Assembly (NCBI GenBank): GCA_938073925.1
Contig: CALJGH010000243.1
Span: 1 to 11,010, forward strand
Direction: 5' to 3'
Length of the DNA: 11,010 nucleotides
Origin: an uncultured Nitrospinaceae bacterium
Lineage (GTDB): Bacteria; Nitrospinota; Nitrospinia; Nitrospinales; VA-1
The notes beneath the pieces were generated by a model. That model was not told the DNA's origin, did no database searches, and saw nothing but the letters and a program-made list of their open reading frames with translations. This document shows positions 1 through 7,478 of the stretch, piece by piece (position 1 is the first letter of the stretch; each line of letters begins with the position of its first letter). Position numbers and translations under genes: made by a program.

Positions 1-1
1 G

Positions 2-337
2 TTTTTTGCGGCGGTTTTCTTTTATAAAACCTGGACCATCGCTGCGGCTGTTCTTGGGGTTTTAATTTTGTTTTTTGGTAGCATGGGGCTTGCTTCTCCG
101 TTGAGCCTTCTTCCCATTCATAAGAATTGGATGCGGTTTGCCGAGGTGATAGGGAACTTTAACGCCAAAGTTATTTTAAGTCTTACCTACTTTTTGGTAT
201 TTACCGTTATCCGTGTGGTGGCTTCGTTTTTCAGGGAAGACCCTTTGAGAAGAAAAATGGAGCCAGATAAAGATTCTTATTGGATAGATTGTGAACCCCG
301 CGACTTGGATTCAAAACGGTATGAAAAACAGTTTTAA
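2..337 (+). CDS. SxtJ-family membrane protein (3' end only)
   Basis: The reading frame is open from base 2 to the TAA at 335-337, so the true start lies before the window; the internal TTG at 68 and ATG at 83 are not convincing starts. The visible 111 residues hold two hydrophobic stretches, one near the left edge (from WTIAAAVLGVLILFFG) and one around VILSLTYFLVFTVIRVV. The C-terminal tail is soluble, with the pattern FxREDPLRRKMxPDxxSYWI. A tail of DPLxRKxDPxxxSYWxxR type after two paired helices is typical of SxtJ-family proteins, which are often found near a DUF5989 protein and a carbamoyltransferase in other genomes. Those neighbours would be upstream and out of view. The biochemical role of SxtJ-like proteins is not established. 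No terminator is obvious in the 68 bases after the stop. Confidence 0.7.
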   Translation, partial: FFAAVFFYKTWTIAAAVLGVLILFFGSMGLASPLSLLPIHKNWMRFAEVIGNFNAKVILSLTYFLVFTVIRVVASFFREDPLRRKMEPDKDSYWIDCEPRDLDSKRYEKQF

Positions 338-405
338 TGCTAATCCCCAATTAATTTGAAAAGAGTTTTTCGATTGAAAAGCTTCATAAAGAAATACTTG
401 GGTTG

Positions 406-747
406 ATGGAGAAAATCGATATCGACTGTCGAGATGAAAAAGATAACATTATTATCGATCTTGCCGGTCAGTTGGATATATATAACTCACCTGACCTCAG
501 TCGCCTCATGGATGCTTATATCGAGATGGGATTCAAAAAATTTATCCTCAATCTGAAGAAAGTCACCTACCTCGACAGCTCCACCATCAGCACATTTATA
601 CAATTTTTATAGACACTTAAAGAAGAGGGTCGATTTGTATTGACCGGTTTGCATGGTGCCCCGAAAGAAGTGTTCGAGCTTGCCAAGCTCCACAATGTTT
701 TCGAAATTTTTCCGGATGTGGCTGCAGCTATGAAGGTCAATTCCTGA
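406..747 (+). pseudogene. STAS-domain anti-sigma factor antagonist, interrupted by an in-frame TAG
   Basis: Frame 1 encodes a 113-residue STAS domain of normal length, except that codon 69 (610-612) is TAG. Upstream of it are the first beta strands, the helix and the loop YLDSSTIST, which carries the DSS motif whose second serine matches the residue phosphorylated in SpoIIAA-type proteins. Downstream the same frame continues without further damage as TLKEEGRFVLTGLHG...VFEIFPDV and ends at TGA 745-747; this is the expected last strand and helix. The stop sits where family members often carry Gln (IQFLQTLKEEG-like), so CAG to TAG is the simplest explanation. ATG 406 directly follows an in-frame TTG at 403; neither has a clear SD. 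Intact homologues bind anti-sigma factors or work in partner-switching stress and motility control. As written, the product would be 68 residues and would lack the C-terminal part of the fold. Sequencing error or readthrough cannot be excluded. Confidence 0.8.
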
Positions 748-969
748 GCTCGGCGAGTCCTACCCTTTTTCTTCCTTCTCCCCTCATTTTTCTTACGACA
801 TTACCCGTTTGAATGGTACCTGAAATGTGTTAGCTTATTCAATATCCTTTGAAAATCGGCGTTTTCCAGATTACTAGTCCGGTTGCAATAGGTTTTAAAA
901 GTCGTGGGTTCCTTCATATATATATGGGTAGGCATTTATCGCCTGATTCCCAAAAAAGTGAGGTCTCAA

Positions 970-1461
970 GTGAAATTCCGCTTTTTGCTGGTTTGGCTGG
1001 TGATTTTTATATTGATGTCTGTTTTGACTGGAGGCCAAGCTTTAGCTTCGGGCCAAAATGAAGACTTAAAGAAATTGGAGATTCCCAAGGAGCCGGGTTG
1101 GAATCATCCTTCTTATCGGGGATGGGAATCGTTGAGTATTACAGGTTTAATCGCAACATATTACGATCTCGATTTGGATCGAGAGCTGGATTATATGGTC
1201 ATCCGCAAAGTAATTCGAAAGGCATCGGCAGAGGAAACAACAATTGAAAAAGCCATCGAAATTGCAAAGTTTGATAATTTAAGCGTATTTTTTTCGCATC
1301 CAGTCGTATATTTTACAAACGGTAATCCTCTCTTTTATTGTAAAGGAGTGGATCATAGAGGCAATTGTCGCGGTGACATGTGGGTCGATATTGCGGAAGA
1401 TGGTTTAAATGGCAATGAAGAACTTAATTCTTTATCAGCGCCGAGCCTTAGGGTTCGTTAA
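970..1461 (+). CDS. Small exported protein of unknown function
   Basis: I do not recognise the family. The GTG at 970 is chosen because GAGG (960-963) lies 6 bases upstream and because it puts a textbook Sec signal peptide at the N-terminus: VKFRF, then a hydrophobic core, then the likely cleavage motif QALA before SGQNED at about residue 25. The frame is open further back to a GTG at 904, but that start has no SD and would bury the signal. The mature part of about 138 residues contains WNHPSYRGWES, an acidic DLDLDRELDY stretch, a central helix rich in Ala, Glu and Ile, and two cysteines in FYCKGVDHRGNCRGDMW that could form a disulfide. No CxxCH heme motif or lipobox is present. Its last 53 bases overlap the start of the cytochrome gene, implying coupled expression and probably a shared periplasmic role, which is inference. 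Confidence 0.75.
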   Translation: MKFRFLLVWLVIFILMSVLTGGQALASGQNEDLKKLEIPKEPGWNHPSYRGWESLSITGLIATYYDLDLDRELDYMVIRKVIRKASAEETTIEKAIEIAKFDNLSVFFSHPVVYFTNGNPLFYCKGVDHRGNCRGDMWVDIAEDGLNGNEELNSLSAPSLRVR

Positions 1462-3004
1462 TTATAAGAAGAGCATCATTTCCTTTTTGGTCCTGATTAC
1501 TCTAGTTTTTGGACCGCTTCCTGCTTATTCTCATTCGCAACAAGGGGATATAGGGAGCTCTCCCAAAAGCAAAAAGGATTTGCTGCGCATTGGCGCCACC
1601 GTCTACAAGCATATGTGCGTGTTTTGTCACGGGCAGGATGGCAACGGTGGTGGCGATGCTATGGCGTACCTTTTTCCGTGGCCAAGGGATTTTAGAAAAG
1701 GCGTGTTTAAATATCGCAGTACGCCTTTTGGCTCGTTGCCGCTGGATAAAGATATTTACCGAACGATTGCTCGCGGCATACCGGGTACCGCCATGCCAGC
1801 ATGGAGAGGCGCGTTGTCGGAAGATGAAACCTGGGGCGTTGTTGAATATATTAAATCGTTTTCGAAACGTTTTACAAAGGACAAACCGAAAGAACAGATT
1901 ACCCACGGCGAGGTGCCTGTTTCTGATGCGGAGTCGATAAAAAGAGGGCAAAGCATTTATCAGGAAATGCGCTGTTCGCGTTGTCATGGCACCGACTTGA
2001 AGGGTGATGGTCCTATTGCCGATGATCTCTACGATATTTGGGATCATCGCGTTTTTATTTATGATTTGACAGACCCAAATGCTTTTAAGTTTGGTTTTGA
2101 TAAAAAAGATTTATTTTTGATTATGACGACAGGGATTGATGGGACTCCCATGAAGTCTTACAATCACCTGAACGAAAATGAACGATGGGATCTCGCGTCC
2201 TTCATCGAGTCAAAAATTAATAAGGAAATTTATAAGCCGGCGCAATATGAGGGCGACCTGAAAACCCATGTCATAGATGGGGAAATTGATACGGATCCGG
2301 AAAACCCGTTGTGGGATTCGGTAGCGGTTCAGAATATTCATACGCTTCCACTCAACGCGCGCAGAGATCCGATTGATCAAATTCAGTTCCAGTCGGTGAT
2401 AAACGATGAAGGCATTGCGTTTCGTTTGCAATGGGAAGATGCACAGGCAGATCGCACTTCAAGTCGGCATCAGGATTTCAAAGATGCCATAGCGATGCAG
2501 TTTGCTCTCGGAAAAGTCATGTTGCATAAGCATGGGCATAACGAGCCGTTTTTTGGCATGGGCAATCGCAATAAAGTGGTGAACATCTGGCAGTGGCGAG
2601 CGGATTGGCAGACAGAAATTGAAACAAAAGAAAAACTGGAATATGCCACCAAAGGATTGGATTTAGACACCATGATATTTGGCGGCGAGGTCAACCCGGT
2701 GGACTCGCTGAATCCATTCAGGGAAGAAGCCGTGGAGGAGTTGAATGCCGAAGGTTTTGGAACGTTAACACCTCAGCCGCAGACAAAACAGAATGTTCTT
2801 GGAAAAGGTGTTTGGAAAGAAGGCAAATGGAGTGTAGTATTTTTCCGTACTCTAGATTCGATCAATAAATGGGATGTCCGTTTTAAGCGGAAGATTCCCG
2901 TATTGGTCGCGTTTGCTGTTTGGGATGGAAAACATCAGGATAGAAATGGACGTAAAGTCATTTCCGTGTGGCAACGATTGAATGTTCCACTGCCTGCTGA
3001 TTAG
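1409..3004 (+). CDS. Exported diheme cytochrome c fused to an NxrC/ethylbenzene-dehydrogenase gamma-type heme b domain
   Basis: ATG 1409 is supported by GGAAGA at 1395-1400. The N-terminus (residues 1-43) is basic, then hydrophobic (KKSIISFLVLITLVFG), consistent with a Sec signal ending near AYSHS. Two class I cytochrome c domains follow: CVFCH at 70-74 with a likely distal Met 129 in GTAMPAW, and CSRCH at 189-193 with a likely Met 248 in GTPMKSY. Residues from about 285 to 528 resemble the EB_dh domain of gamma subunits of type II DMSO-reductase-family enzymes (NxrC, ClrC, SerC, EbdC). Met 384 in FFGMGN and Lys 516 in NGRKVIS are candidates for the Met/Lys heme b axial pair known in ethylbenzene dehydrogenase. 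The likely role is periplasmic electron transfer from a molybdenum enzyme or another donor. No alpha or beta subunit gene is visible, so calling it NxrC itself is not justified. It ends in TAG. The next gene starts 70 bases on, with no terminator between. Confidence 0.88.
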   Translation: MAMKNLILYQRRALGFVNYKKSIISFLVLITLVFGPLPAYSHSQQGDIGSSPKSKKDLLRIGATVYKHMCVFCHGQDGNGGGDAMAYLFPWPRDFRKGVFKYRSTPFGSLPLDKDIYRTIARGIPGTAMPAWRGALSEDETWGVVEYIKSFSKRFTKDKPKEQITHGEVPVSDAESIKRGQSIYQEMRCSRCHGTDLKGDGPIADDLYDIWDHRVFIYDLTDPNAFKFGFDKKDLFLIMTTGIDGTPMKSYNHLNENERWDLASFIESKINKEIYKPAQYEGDLKTHVIDGEIDTDPENPLWDSVAVQNIHTLPLNARRDPIDQIQFQSVINDEGIAFRLQWEDAQADRTSSRHQDFKDAIAMQFALGKVMLHKHGHNEPFFGMGNRNKVVNIWQWRADWQTEIETKEKLEYATKGLDLDTMIFGGEVNPVDSLNPFREEAVEELNAEGFGTLTPQPQTKQNVLGKGVWKEGKWSVVFFRTLDSINKWDVRFKRKIPVLVAFAVWDGKHQDRNGRKVISVWQRLNVPLPAD

Positions 3005-3074
3005 AATATTGCCATTAGAATCGGCAAGGTCATTTTTTTGAAAAATTTAGATAAATTATTTGGAGATTGTTTTC

Positions 3075-4679
3075 ATGGCAGAAGAAAATGAGATTGAGGA
3101 GAAGACAGAGTCTGAAGATTCGCTAAGCGTTTCTGAAGATGATGAGTTGGACCTGGATGAAATGGATGAGGATGAGGAACCGGCTGAAGAAGAAAAGGAA
3201 GTTGGTGCCTACATGGTCATTGGTCAGGGTGATTTTTCCATGACCCAGTCTAACCGCGGTGCAGATGATCCGGGTGATAATACTTTAAGTGAACCTCAAT
3301 ATGTCGCGAAGTATGGAGATATGCTTTTTGTGTCTGATCGCGGCAATCATCGAGTTGTGATATGGGAGCAGTTTCCAGAAGAAAATGGTGAACCTTGTTC
3401 ACTGGTTTTAGGACAAGAAGATTTTGCAGATTGTCTGGAAAATCGTGGAATGACCACGACTCTGGACGAAATGACCTCAGGGTTAGGAGATGAAGATCTG
3501 GATGGCTTCACTATAAGTAAGTCAGAGGAAGATACTCTTTCCCAGCCGGCTGGACTCCAGGTGATTGATGGCAAACTTTATGTTGTTGATAGTGGTAACC
3601 ATCGTATTCTTCGCTGGTCAGGAATCCCTTCTGAAGATGGTGAAGCTCCGAGCTTGGTATTAGGTCAGGATAATCTAGATGATAACGAAGCCAACCGCCG
3701 AGGTTTCGTCGGTTCAGGTTCTTTGTTTTTCCCCATGGGAATTTTTTCAAGTGATGACCAACATATTTTTGTTGCCGACAAAGATAACCACCGTGTGTTG
3801 GTGTGGAATAAAATTCCTTTCAGTGATGGCTGGAATGCCGATGTGTCCCTGGGGCAAGGGGGTATGGATGAGCGTTGGCCAAATCGAGGTGAATTCGATA
3901 ACGTAGGTGCTGATACACTTAGTTTCCCGATGGGCGTTCACTTCGATGCTGAAAGTGAAAGAGTAGTTGTGGTGGACCAAGGCAACAACCGTGTTTTGAT
4001 CTGGAATAAACTTCCCCGTGAAACAGGTGTGGCGGCAGATGTGGTTGTTGGACAAAAGGATTTCTTTAGTCGAGAGCCGAATTCTGGAAAAGGATACAAA
4101 CGTGCTTGTCAGGAGGGTATGTACTTCCCAACCGATGTAGTGTGTGGCGATATGGGAATGTTTGTTTCCGATACGGGTAACAACCGGGTTCTGTATTGGA
4201 AAGAAGTGCCTACTGAAAATGGTCAATTGCCAGATTTGGTATTGGGTCAAGTCAACTTTAACGATAATAAAGCCAATCGCGTTGTGGAAGGCGAAGCAAC
4301 GGCAAGTACATTGGATGACCCATTTGGAATGTTCTTGATTGAAGAAGAGGAGGAAGATGACTCTCCTCGAGGTATTCCAATGCCAGACGATGATGACGAC
4401 GATGAAGACACCTCTTTAGTAGCTACAGAAGGTGGCGATGAGATTGAAGAAGAAGAACCGAAACCCAAGTTCAAATTGTTCATTGCAGACCGGGGAAATT
4501 CTCGTGTTGTGGTCTGGGAAGAACTGCCTTATCCGAAAGAAGAGGAAGAGGATGAGGAGGAATTTGAGGAACTTCAGGTTGACGATGAAAATCTGTTGAT
4601 CGGTGATGACGACGACGATGACTTTTTTGATGAGGATGAAGAAGACGAAGTTCCACCAAGTGAACTTCCCTCTGCTTAA
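3075..4679 (+). CDS. Acidic six-bladed NHL-like beta-propeller protein
   Basis: The ATG at 3075 has GGAGA at 3062-3066, 8 bases upstream, which favours it over the TTG at 3060; this gives 534 residues. There is no signal peptide or membrane segment. After an acidic N-terminal tail (about 1-48), six blades share a core of type [LI]FVxDxGNxRVxxWxxxP, beginning near residues 83, 167, 230, 296, 361 and 467. Blades 1-5 continue into a GxxxxxVLGQxxF segment. Blade 6 lacks this segment, while the protein begins with a lone YMVIGQGDFSMTQSNRG, so the N-terminal strand probably completes the last blade and closes the ring. A highly acidic, disordered insert of about 40-50 residues separates blades 5 and 6, and the C-terminal tail is also Asp/Glu rich. 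The blades of about 65 residues are longer than standard NHL repeats. A binding or scaffold role is likely; the ligand is unknown. It is probably the last gene of the operon with the cytochrome, ending before the terminator at 4709. Confidence 0.82.
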   Translation: MAEENEIEEKTESEDSLSVSEDDELDLDEMDEDEEPAEEEKEVGAYMVIGQGDFSMTQSNRGADDPGDNTLSEPQYVAKYGDMLFVSDRGNHRVVIWEQFPEENGEPCSLVLGQEDFADCLENRGMTTTLDEMTSGLGDEDLDGFTISKSEEDTLSQPAGLQVIDGKLYVVDSGNHRILRWSGIPSEDGEAPSLVLGQDNLDDNEANRRGFVGSGSLFFPMGIFSSDDQHIFVADKDNHRVLVWNKIPFSDGWNADVSLGQGGMDERWPNRGEFDNVGADTLSFPMGVHFDAESERVVVVDQGNNRVLIWNKLPRETGVAADVVVGQKDFFSREPNSGKGYKRACQEGMYFPTDVVCGDMGMFVSDTGNNRVLYWKEVPTENGQLPDLVLGQVNFNDNKANRVVEGEATASTLDDPFGMFLIEEEEEDDSPRGIPMPDDDDDDEDTSLVATEGGDEIEEEEPKPKFKLFIADRGNSRVVVWEELPYPKEEEEDEEEFEELQVDDENLLIGDDDDDDFFDEDEEDEVPPSELPSA

Positions 4680-4708
4680 AAAAGACAATAGGAGTTTTGC
4701 AGTAACTA

Positions 4709-4743
4709 ACGGCTTGCACAAGTGATTGTGCAAGCCGTTTTTT
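4709..4743 (+). terminator. Rho-independent terminator of the cytochrome/propeller operon
   Basis: A perfect 13-bp stem, ACGGCTTGCACAA (4709-4721) paired with TTGTGCAAGCCGT (4726-4738), has a GTGA loop and runs into six T residues (4738-4743). It starts 29 bases after the TAA of the propeller gene. On the minus strand the hairpin is followed by TAGTTACTG, not a T-run, so it is a poor terminator for the methyltransferase gene that ends at 4785. Confidence 0.95.
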
Positions 4744-4784
4744 ATGCGCGCTATTCCGCTTATGAAAAGGTAATGCTGGCGAGA

Positions 4785-6170
4785 CTAACTCTTGAACTGA
4801 ATGTGGATGAAGGAAACCGGTAATGGCGGCGAGTGAAAGGCGGCCTCGATATCTTTTTCCCGATACCCTAGTTTTCTTAAAAGTTTCAATGCGGCTAATA
4901 CTTCTTCTTTTGTTACATAGGCAACCGTATCGGGGACGCCGCGGGTGCTAAGGTTTTTAGCTAGTTGTAAAATTTGTTTCCGCTGCTTTTTGGGCGTTCC
5001 TTGCATGGGCGGGTATTCAAGTTTGCCGGGGTAGGGGCTGTGGTAAATCGAGTTCAAGGCCTGCAGGGTGCGGAGCATTAAAATATCTCGATCCCAACCG
5101 GGCATATTGGCAACCTGCGGGTGGTTTTGTACCAGCTCAACGACCCCCGAAACTTCGGCATCCAAGCTGCGCTTTACAAATTCGTTTTGATATTCTCTTT
5201 TTATTTCAGAGAAACCGATCTCGCGTCCAACTTCTTCTAATAAGGGAAAATTGACCATGAAGGTATATTGTCCGCCATATAAATTAAAATACGGTCGCCC
5301 TTCCTGGTTCAGGTCTTTGAATTCAAGCATTCCATAGTCAAATCCGGTATAGCCCAGGCTGTCTGGTGCGAGGAGTTCTTTTGCTTTTTTCAATGCAGCG
5401 AAAGCTCCTGTGTTGATGGGCATAGGTATTTCATTTGTGAGGCTTTGGCTGTGTTTTTGCAAAGTTTCTGTATAAGGCCAGTCGCTTAGATCAACCCTTT
5501 GAAAATCACGTTCCCAATAGATTGCTTCGAGAAAAGAAGGTCGCTGGGCTAGTTCATGCAGATCTTTCTTCTGGAATTGTTCTATAAAGGTTTCTTCATT
5601 TGCATTTGGATAATCATCTGGCAGATACGGGCAAAGGTATTCTTCGTAAAACTGGTTTTCATTTTTAATTAAAACTTTTGTGGCGAGGTCATCCCATATT
5701 TCGTTTGAAATGATTTTGGTCACTGATTTTGGCCGGAAACAATCGAGGTGTTCTGCATCTACTCTTACTGTTGAAAACCGTCCCTCGTGTTGCTGTAAGC
5801 GCGGATTGGCTCTTGTTCCTTTCAGTATTTCTTCGGATTCATCACACAGAATATAATGAGTGAATGGATAGACTTGATTGTTGAAATCTATTTCATGCAG
5901 GCGACTGAGAAAGCAAGCGGCCAGATTGCCGTTGCCCACTCCCCACTCCTGAATAGTCCAGACTCGGCTTGGTGGTGTCTTTCCGACTGTATGTTTAAAG
6001 AAGTCTTCTGCCAGGGCATGTGCCAACCGATGATCCAGACTGACATAGGTCTGGAAATGGTTGTGAATTGCGGGACCTTTGATTCCATAAAAAATGGAAT
6101 TGACATGTGTTTGCCATTGGTCCGAAGGTTTGAATTCCCCAAGGGAAATCAGATTTGGGGAGTGCGTCAT
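4785..6170 (-). CDS. MidA/NDUFAF7-like SAM-dependent methyltransferase
   Basis: The 461-residue product carries a class I SAM-binding core. Motif I is EWGVGNGNLA (residues 75-84), followed by the acidic strand end YILCDES (106-112) and NEIWDDL (156-162), which matches the position and look of the NEFFDALP motif in MidA proteins. The segment before motif I (HFQTYVSLDHRLAHALAEDFF) resembles the family's hFvT...lFGe region. FDYG (277-280) and GGQYTFMVNF (299-308) match the later DYG and G..D.T..V.F signatures. Known NDUFAF7 methylates an arginine of complex I; the substrate here is unknown. About 100 extra C-terminal residues end in a helical domain. The ATG at 6170 has no SD (CTCTCTCCC precedes it) and lies 22 bases after the TPR gene's stop, so coupled translation is likely. 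An alternative is another class I methyltransferase with only the same fold. Confidence 0.68.
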   Translation of the reverse strand: MTHSPNLISLGEFKPSDQWQTHVNSIFYGIKGPAIHNHFQTYVSLDHRLAHALAEDFFKHTVGKTPPSRVWTIQEWGVGNGNLAACFLSRLHEIDFNNQVYPFTHYILCDESEEILKGTRANPRLQQHEGRFSTVRVDAEHLDCFRPKSVTKIISNEIWDDLATKVLIKNENQFYEEYLCPYLPDDYPNANEETFIEQFQKKDLHELAQRPSFLEAIYWERDFQRVDLSDWPYTETLQKHSQSLTNEIPMPINTGAFAALKKAKELLAPDSLGYTGFDYGMLEFKDLNQEGRPYFNLYGGQYTFMVNFPLLEEVGREIGFSEIKREYQNEFVKRSLDAEVSGVVELVQNHPQVANMPGWDRDILMLRTLQALNSIYHSPYPGKLEYPPMQGTPKKQRKQILQLAKNLSTRGVPDTVAYVTKEEVLAALKLLRKLGYREKDIEAAFHSPPLPVSFIHIQFKS

Positions 6171-6192
6171 GGGAGAGAGTCAGTCGAAATAT

Positions 6193-7308
6193 TTATTCGC
6201 TGACATCGCGTAAGGATTCCAGTCCTGCGGAATCTTCTCTCATATCGCCTCCAGTAGCTAACTTGCTGGTCTGGGAAACGCCACCAGGAATATTGGACGG
6301 ATTGTCTCCGCCTGGTGCTTGCTCTAATTCGGATGCATTCATAAGAGCCTCATATTTGCTATAGGCTTTTTGCGATTCTTCCATCAGCCCGACTTCTTTA
6401 TAGCAACTATAGAGGTTCAGCCATGCTCCCGCGTCTTGCGGATTAAGACTTACCGATACCTTAAACTCTTTGATGGCGGTTTCAATGCGCCCCATATTGG
6501 CATAAAGAGTTCCCAGGTTGGTATGCGGAAGAGAATAGTCCGGAGCCAATTCGCTGGCTTTATTAAATGTTTTAATGGCCTCGTCTATCATGTTTTGAGC
6601 GGCATAGCAGCTACCCAGGTTGCAATAGGCTTGTGTGTCTTTTTCATCTATCTCAACGACACAAATTGCGGCATCAATCGCTTCTTCAAAACGATCAGAA
6701 TTAAAATAGGCATTTGATAGAGCAGCCCTGAGTTCTTTGTTTTCTGGCTCGAACATCAACACCTTTTTCAGGGCACTGATTTCCTTGTCGTAAATTTTGA
6801 GCATGCCATAAGCCGCTGCAAGGTTGGCATAGCTGGTGGTGTCGGTCGGGTCAATTTTAATGGCTTTTTCAAAAGCGTCAGCCGCACTTTCATACATATC
6901 TTTAAGAAGGTAGACGCCACCCAAATTGAACAGAATTTCGGGATCATCTCGGTCTAGTTCGTGGGCGCGATTGAGTTCCAGCAACGCTTCTTCGTCATGG
7001 TTGAAAAGAACGTAAGCGGTACCTAGCAATTTGTAAACGCGAGGGTTTTTTGGATCTTTATTGCGGACGAGTGCGAGTTGTTTGAGGGCTTCTTCGTAAT
7101 TACAGCCATCTATGAAAAGAGTAGCGAGCTCTAATTGTAATTCCAAATTATCGGGGTCGGTTTTCAGTTCTTTCCGGACTTGACGGGTTTTTTTAGTGAT
7201 TGCCATTTCCCGTTTGGTTTCTTCTGGGTCACGGACACCCAATTCATCAAAAATCTCAGGATCAATTTTCATTGTGATCCAGTCTGTTGGTTTACCGGCC
7301 TGGCCCAT
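6193..7308 (-). CDS. Tetratricopeptide-repeat (TPR) protein, eight repeats
   Basis: This 371-residue protein has an N-terminal helical segment (1-54) and eight consecutive 34-residue TPR units from about residue 55 to 326, recognisable by W/Y-x-x-L-G/A...Y...A...F/L...A...P spacing (for example ILFNLGGVYLLKDMYESAADAF). The tail of 45 residues is rich in Gly, Ser and Pro and probably disordered. There is no signal peptide, so it should be cytoplasmic. ATG 7308 is preferred over Met13 (7272) because GGAG lies 10 bases upstream; the other start has only a weak GGAT. TPR arrays hold protein partners; the closest candidate partner is the methyltransferase gene 22 bases downstream, which very likely shares the transcript. 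A strong promoter sits at 7359-7387. Which partner it binds cannot be told from sequence. Confidence 0.9.
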   Translation of the reverse strand: MGQAGKPTDWITMKIDPEIFDELGVRDPEETKREMAITKKTRQVRKELKTDPDNLELQLELATLFIDGCNYEEALKQLALVRNKDPKNPRVYKLLGTAYVLFNHDEEALLELNRAHELDRDDPEILFNLGGVYLLKDMYESAADAFEKAIKIDPTDTTSYANLAAAYGMLKIYDKEISALKKVLMFEPENKELRAALSNAYFNSDRFEEAIDAAICVVEIDEKDTQAYCNLGSCYAAQNMIDEAIKTFNKASELAPDYSLPHTNLGTLYANMGRIETAIKEFKVSVSLNPQDAGAWLNLYSCYKEVGLMEESQKAYSKYEALMNASELEQAPGGDNPSNIPGGVSQTSKLATGGDMREDSAGLESLRDVSE

Positions 7309-7358
7309 AAAACACGCGCTCCAAATCTATGTGATTCAAATTTATAAAGAAGAACTCA

Positions 7359-7387
7359 ATTTTAGGCGATCACCTTGCCTCTGTCAA
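7359..7387 (-). promoter_or_regulatory. Sigma70-type promoter of the TPR-methyltransferase operon
   Basis: Read on the minus strand, TTGACA (7382-7387) is a perfect -35 box, followed by a 17-base spacer and TAAAAT (7359-7364) as a 5/6 -10 box. Transcription would start near 7351, about 43 bases before the ATG at 7308. Just upstream of the -35 box lies a small inverted repeat, TAGGC/GCCTA (7392-7396 and 7402-7406), which could be an operator but is short. Confidence 0.75.
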
Positions 7388-7478
7388 CTGCTAGGCGCAC
7401 GGCCTATAGGTCTATTCTTTTATCGTCGATACAAATGCTTTCATGCTTTTTGAGATAGAATTGCCCCTTTTACTCCTT

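Noticed and set aside
403..747. Programmed readthrough or an unusual amino acid at the TAG of the STAS gene.
   Set aside because: TAG ends at least three intact genes in this window, and a regulatory STAS protein has no known need for such a residue; a nonsense change is simpler.
748..969. A possible promoter for the cytochrome operon in the 222-base gap.
   Set aside because: Only weak boxes such as TTGAAA with TACTAG at 17 bases were found; not strong enough to annotate.
849..1061. A 70-codon plus-strand frame overlapping the signal peptide of the exported protein.
   Set aside because: It starts with TTG without an SD and conflicts with the better-supported GTG start at 970.
1502..2047. 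A 181-codon open frame on the minus strand inside the cytochrome gene.
   Set aside because: It lies wholly opposite a clear multi-heme gene, its product is Arg-rich with no domain or SD, and it is a codon shadow.
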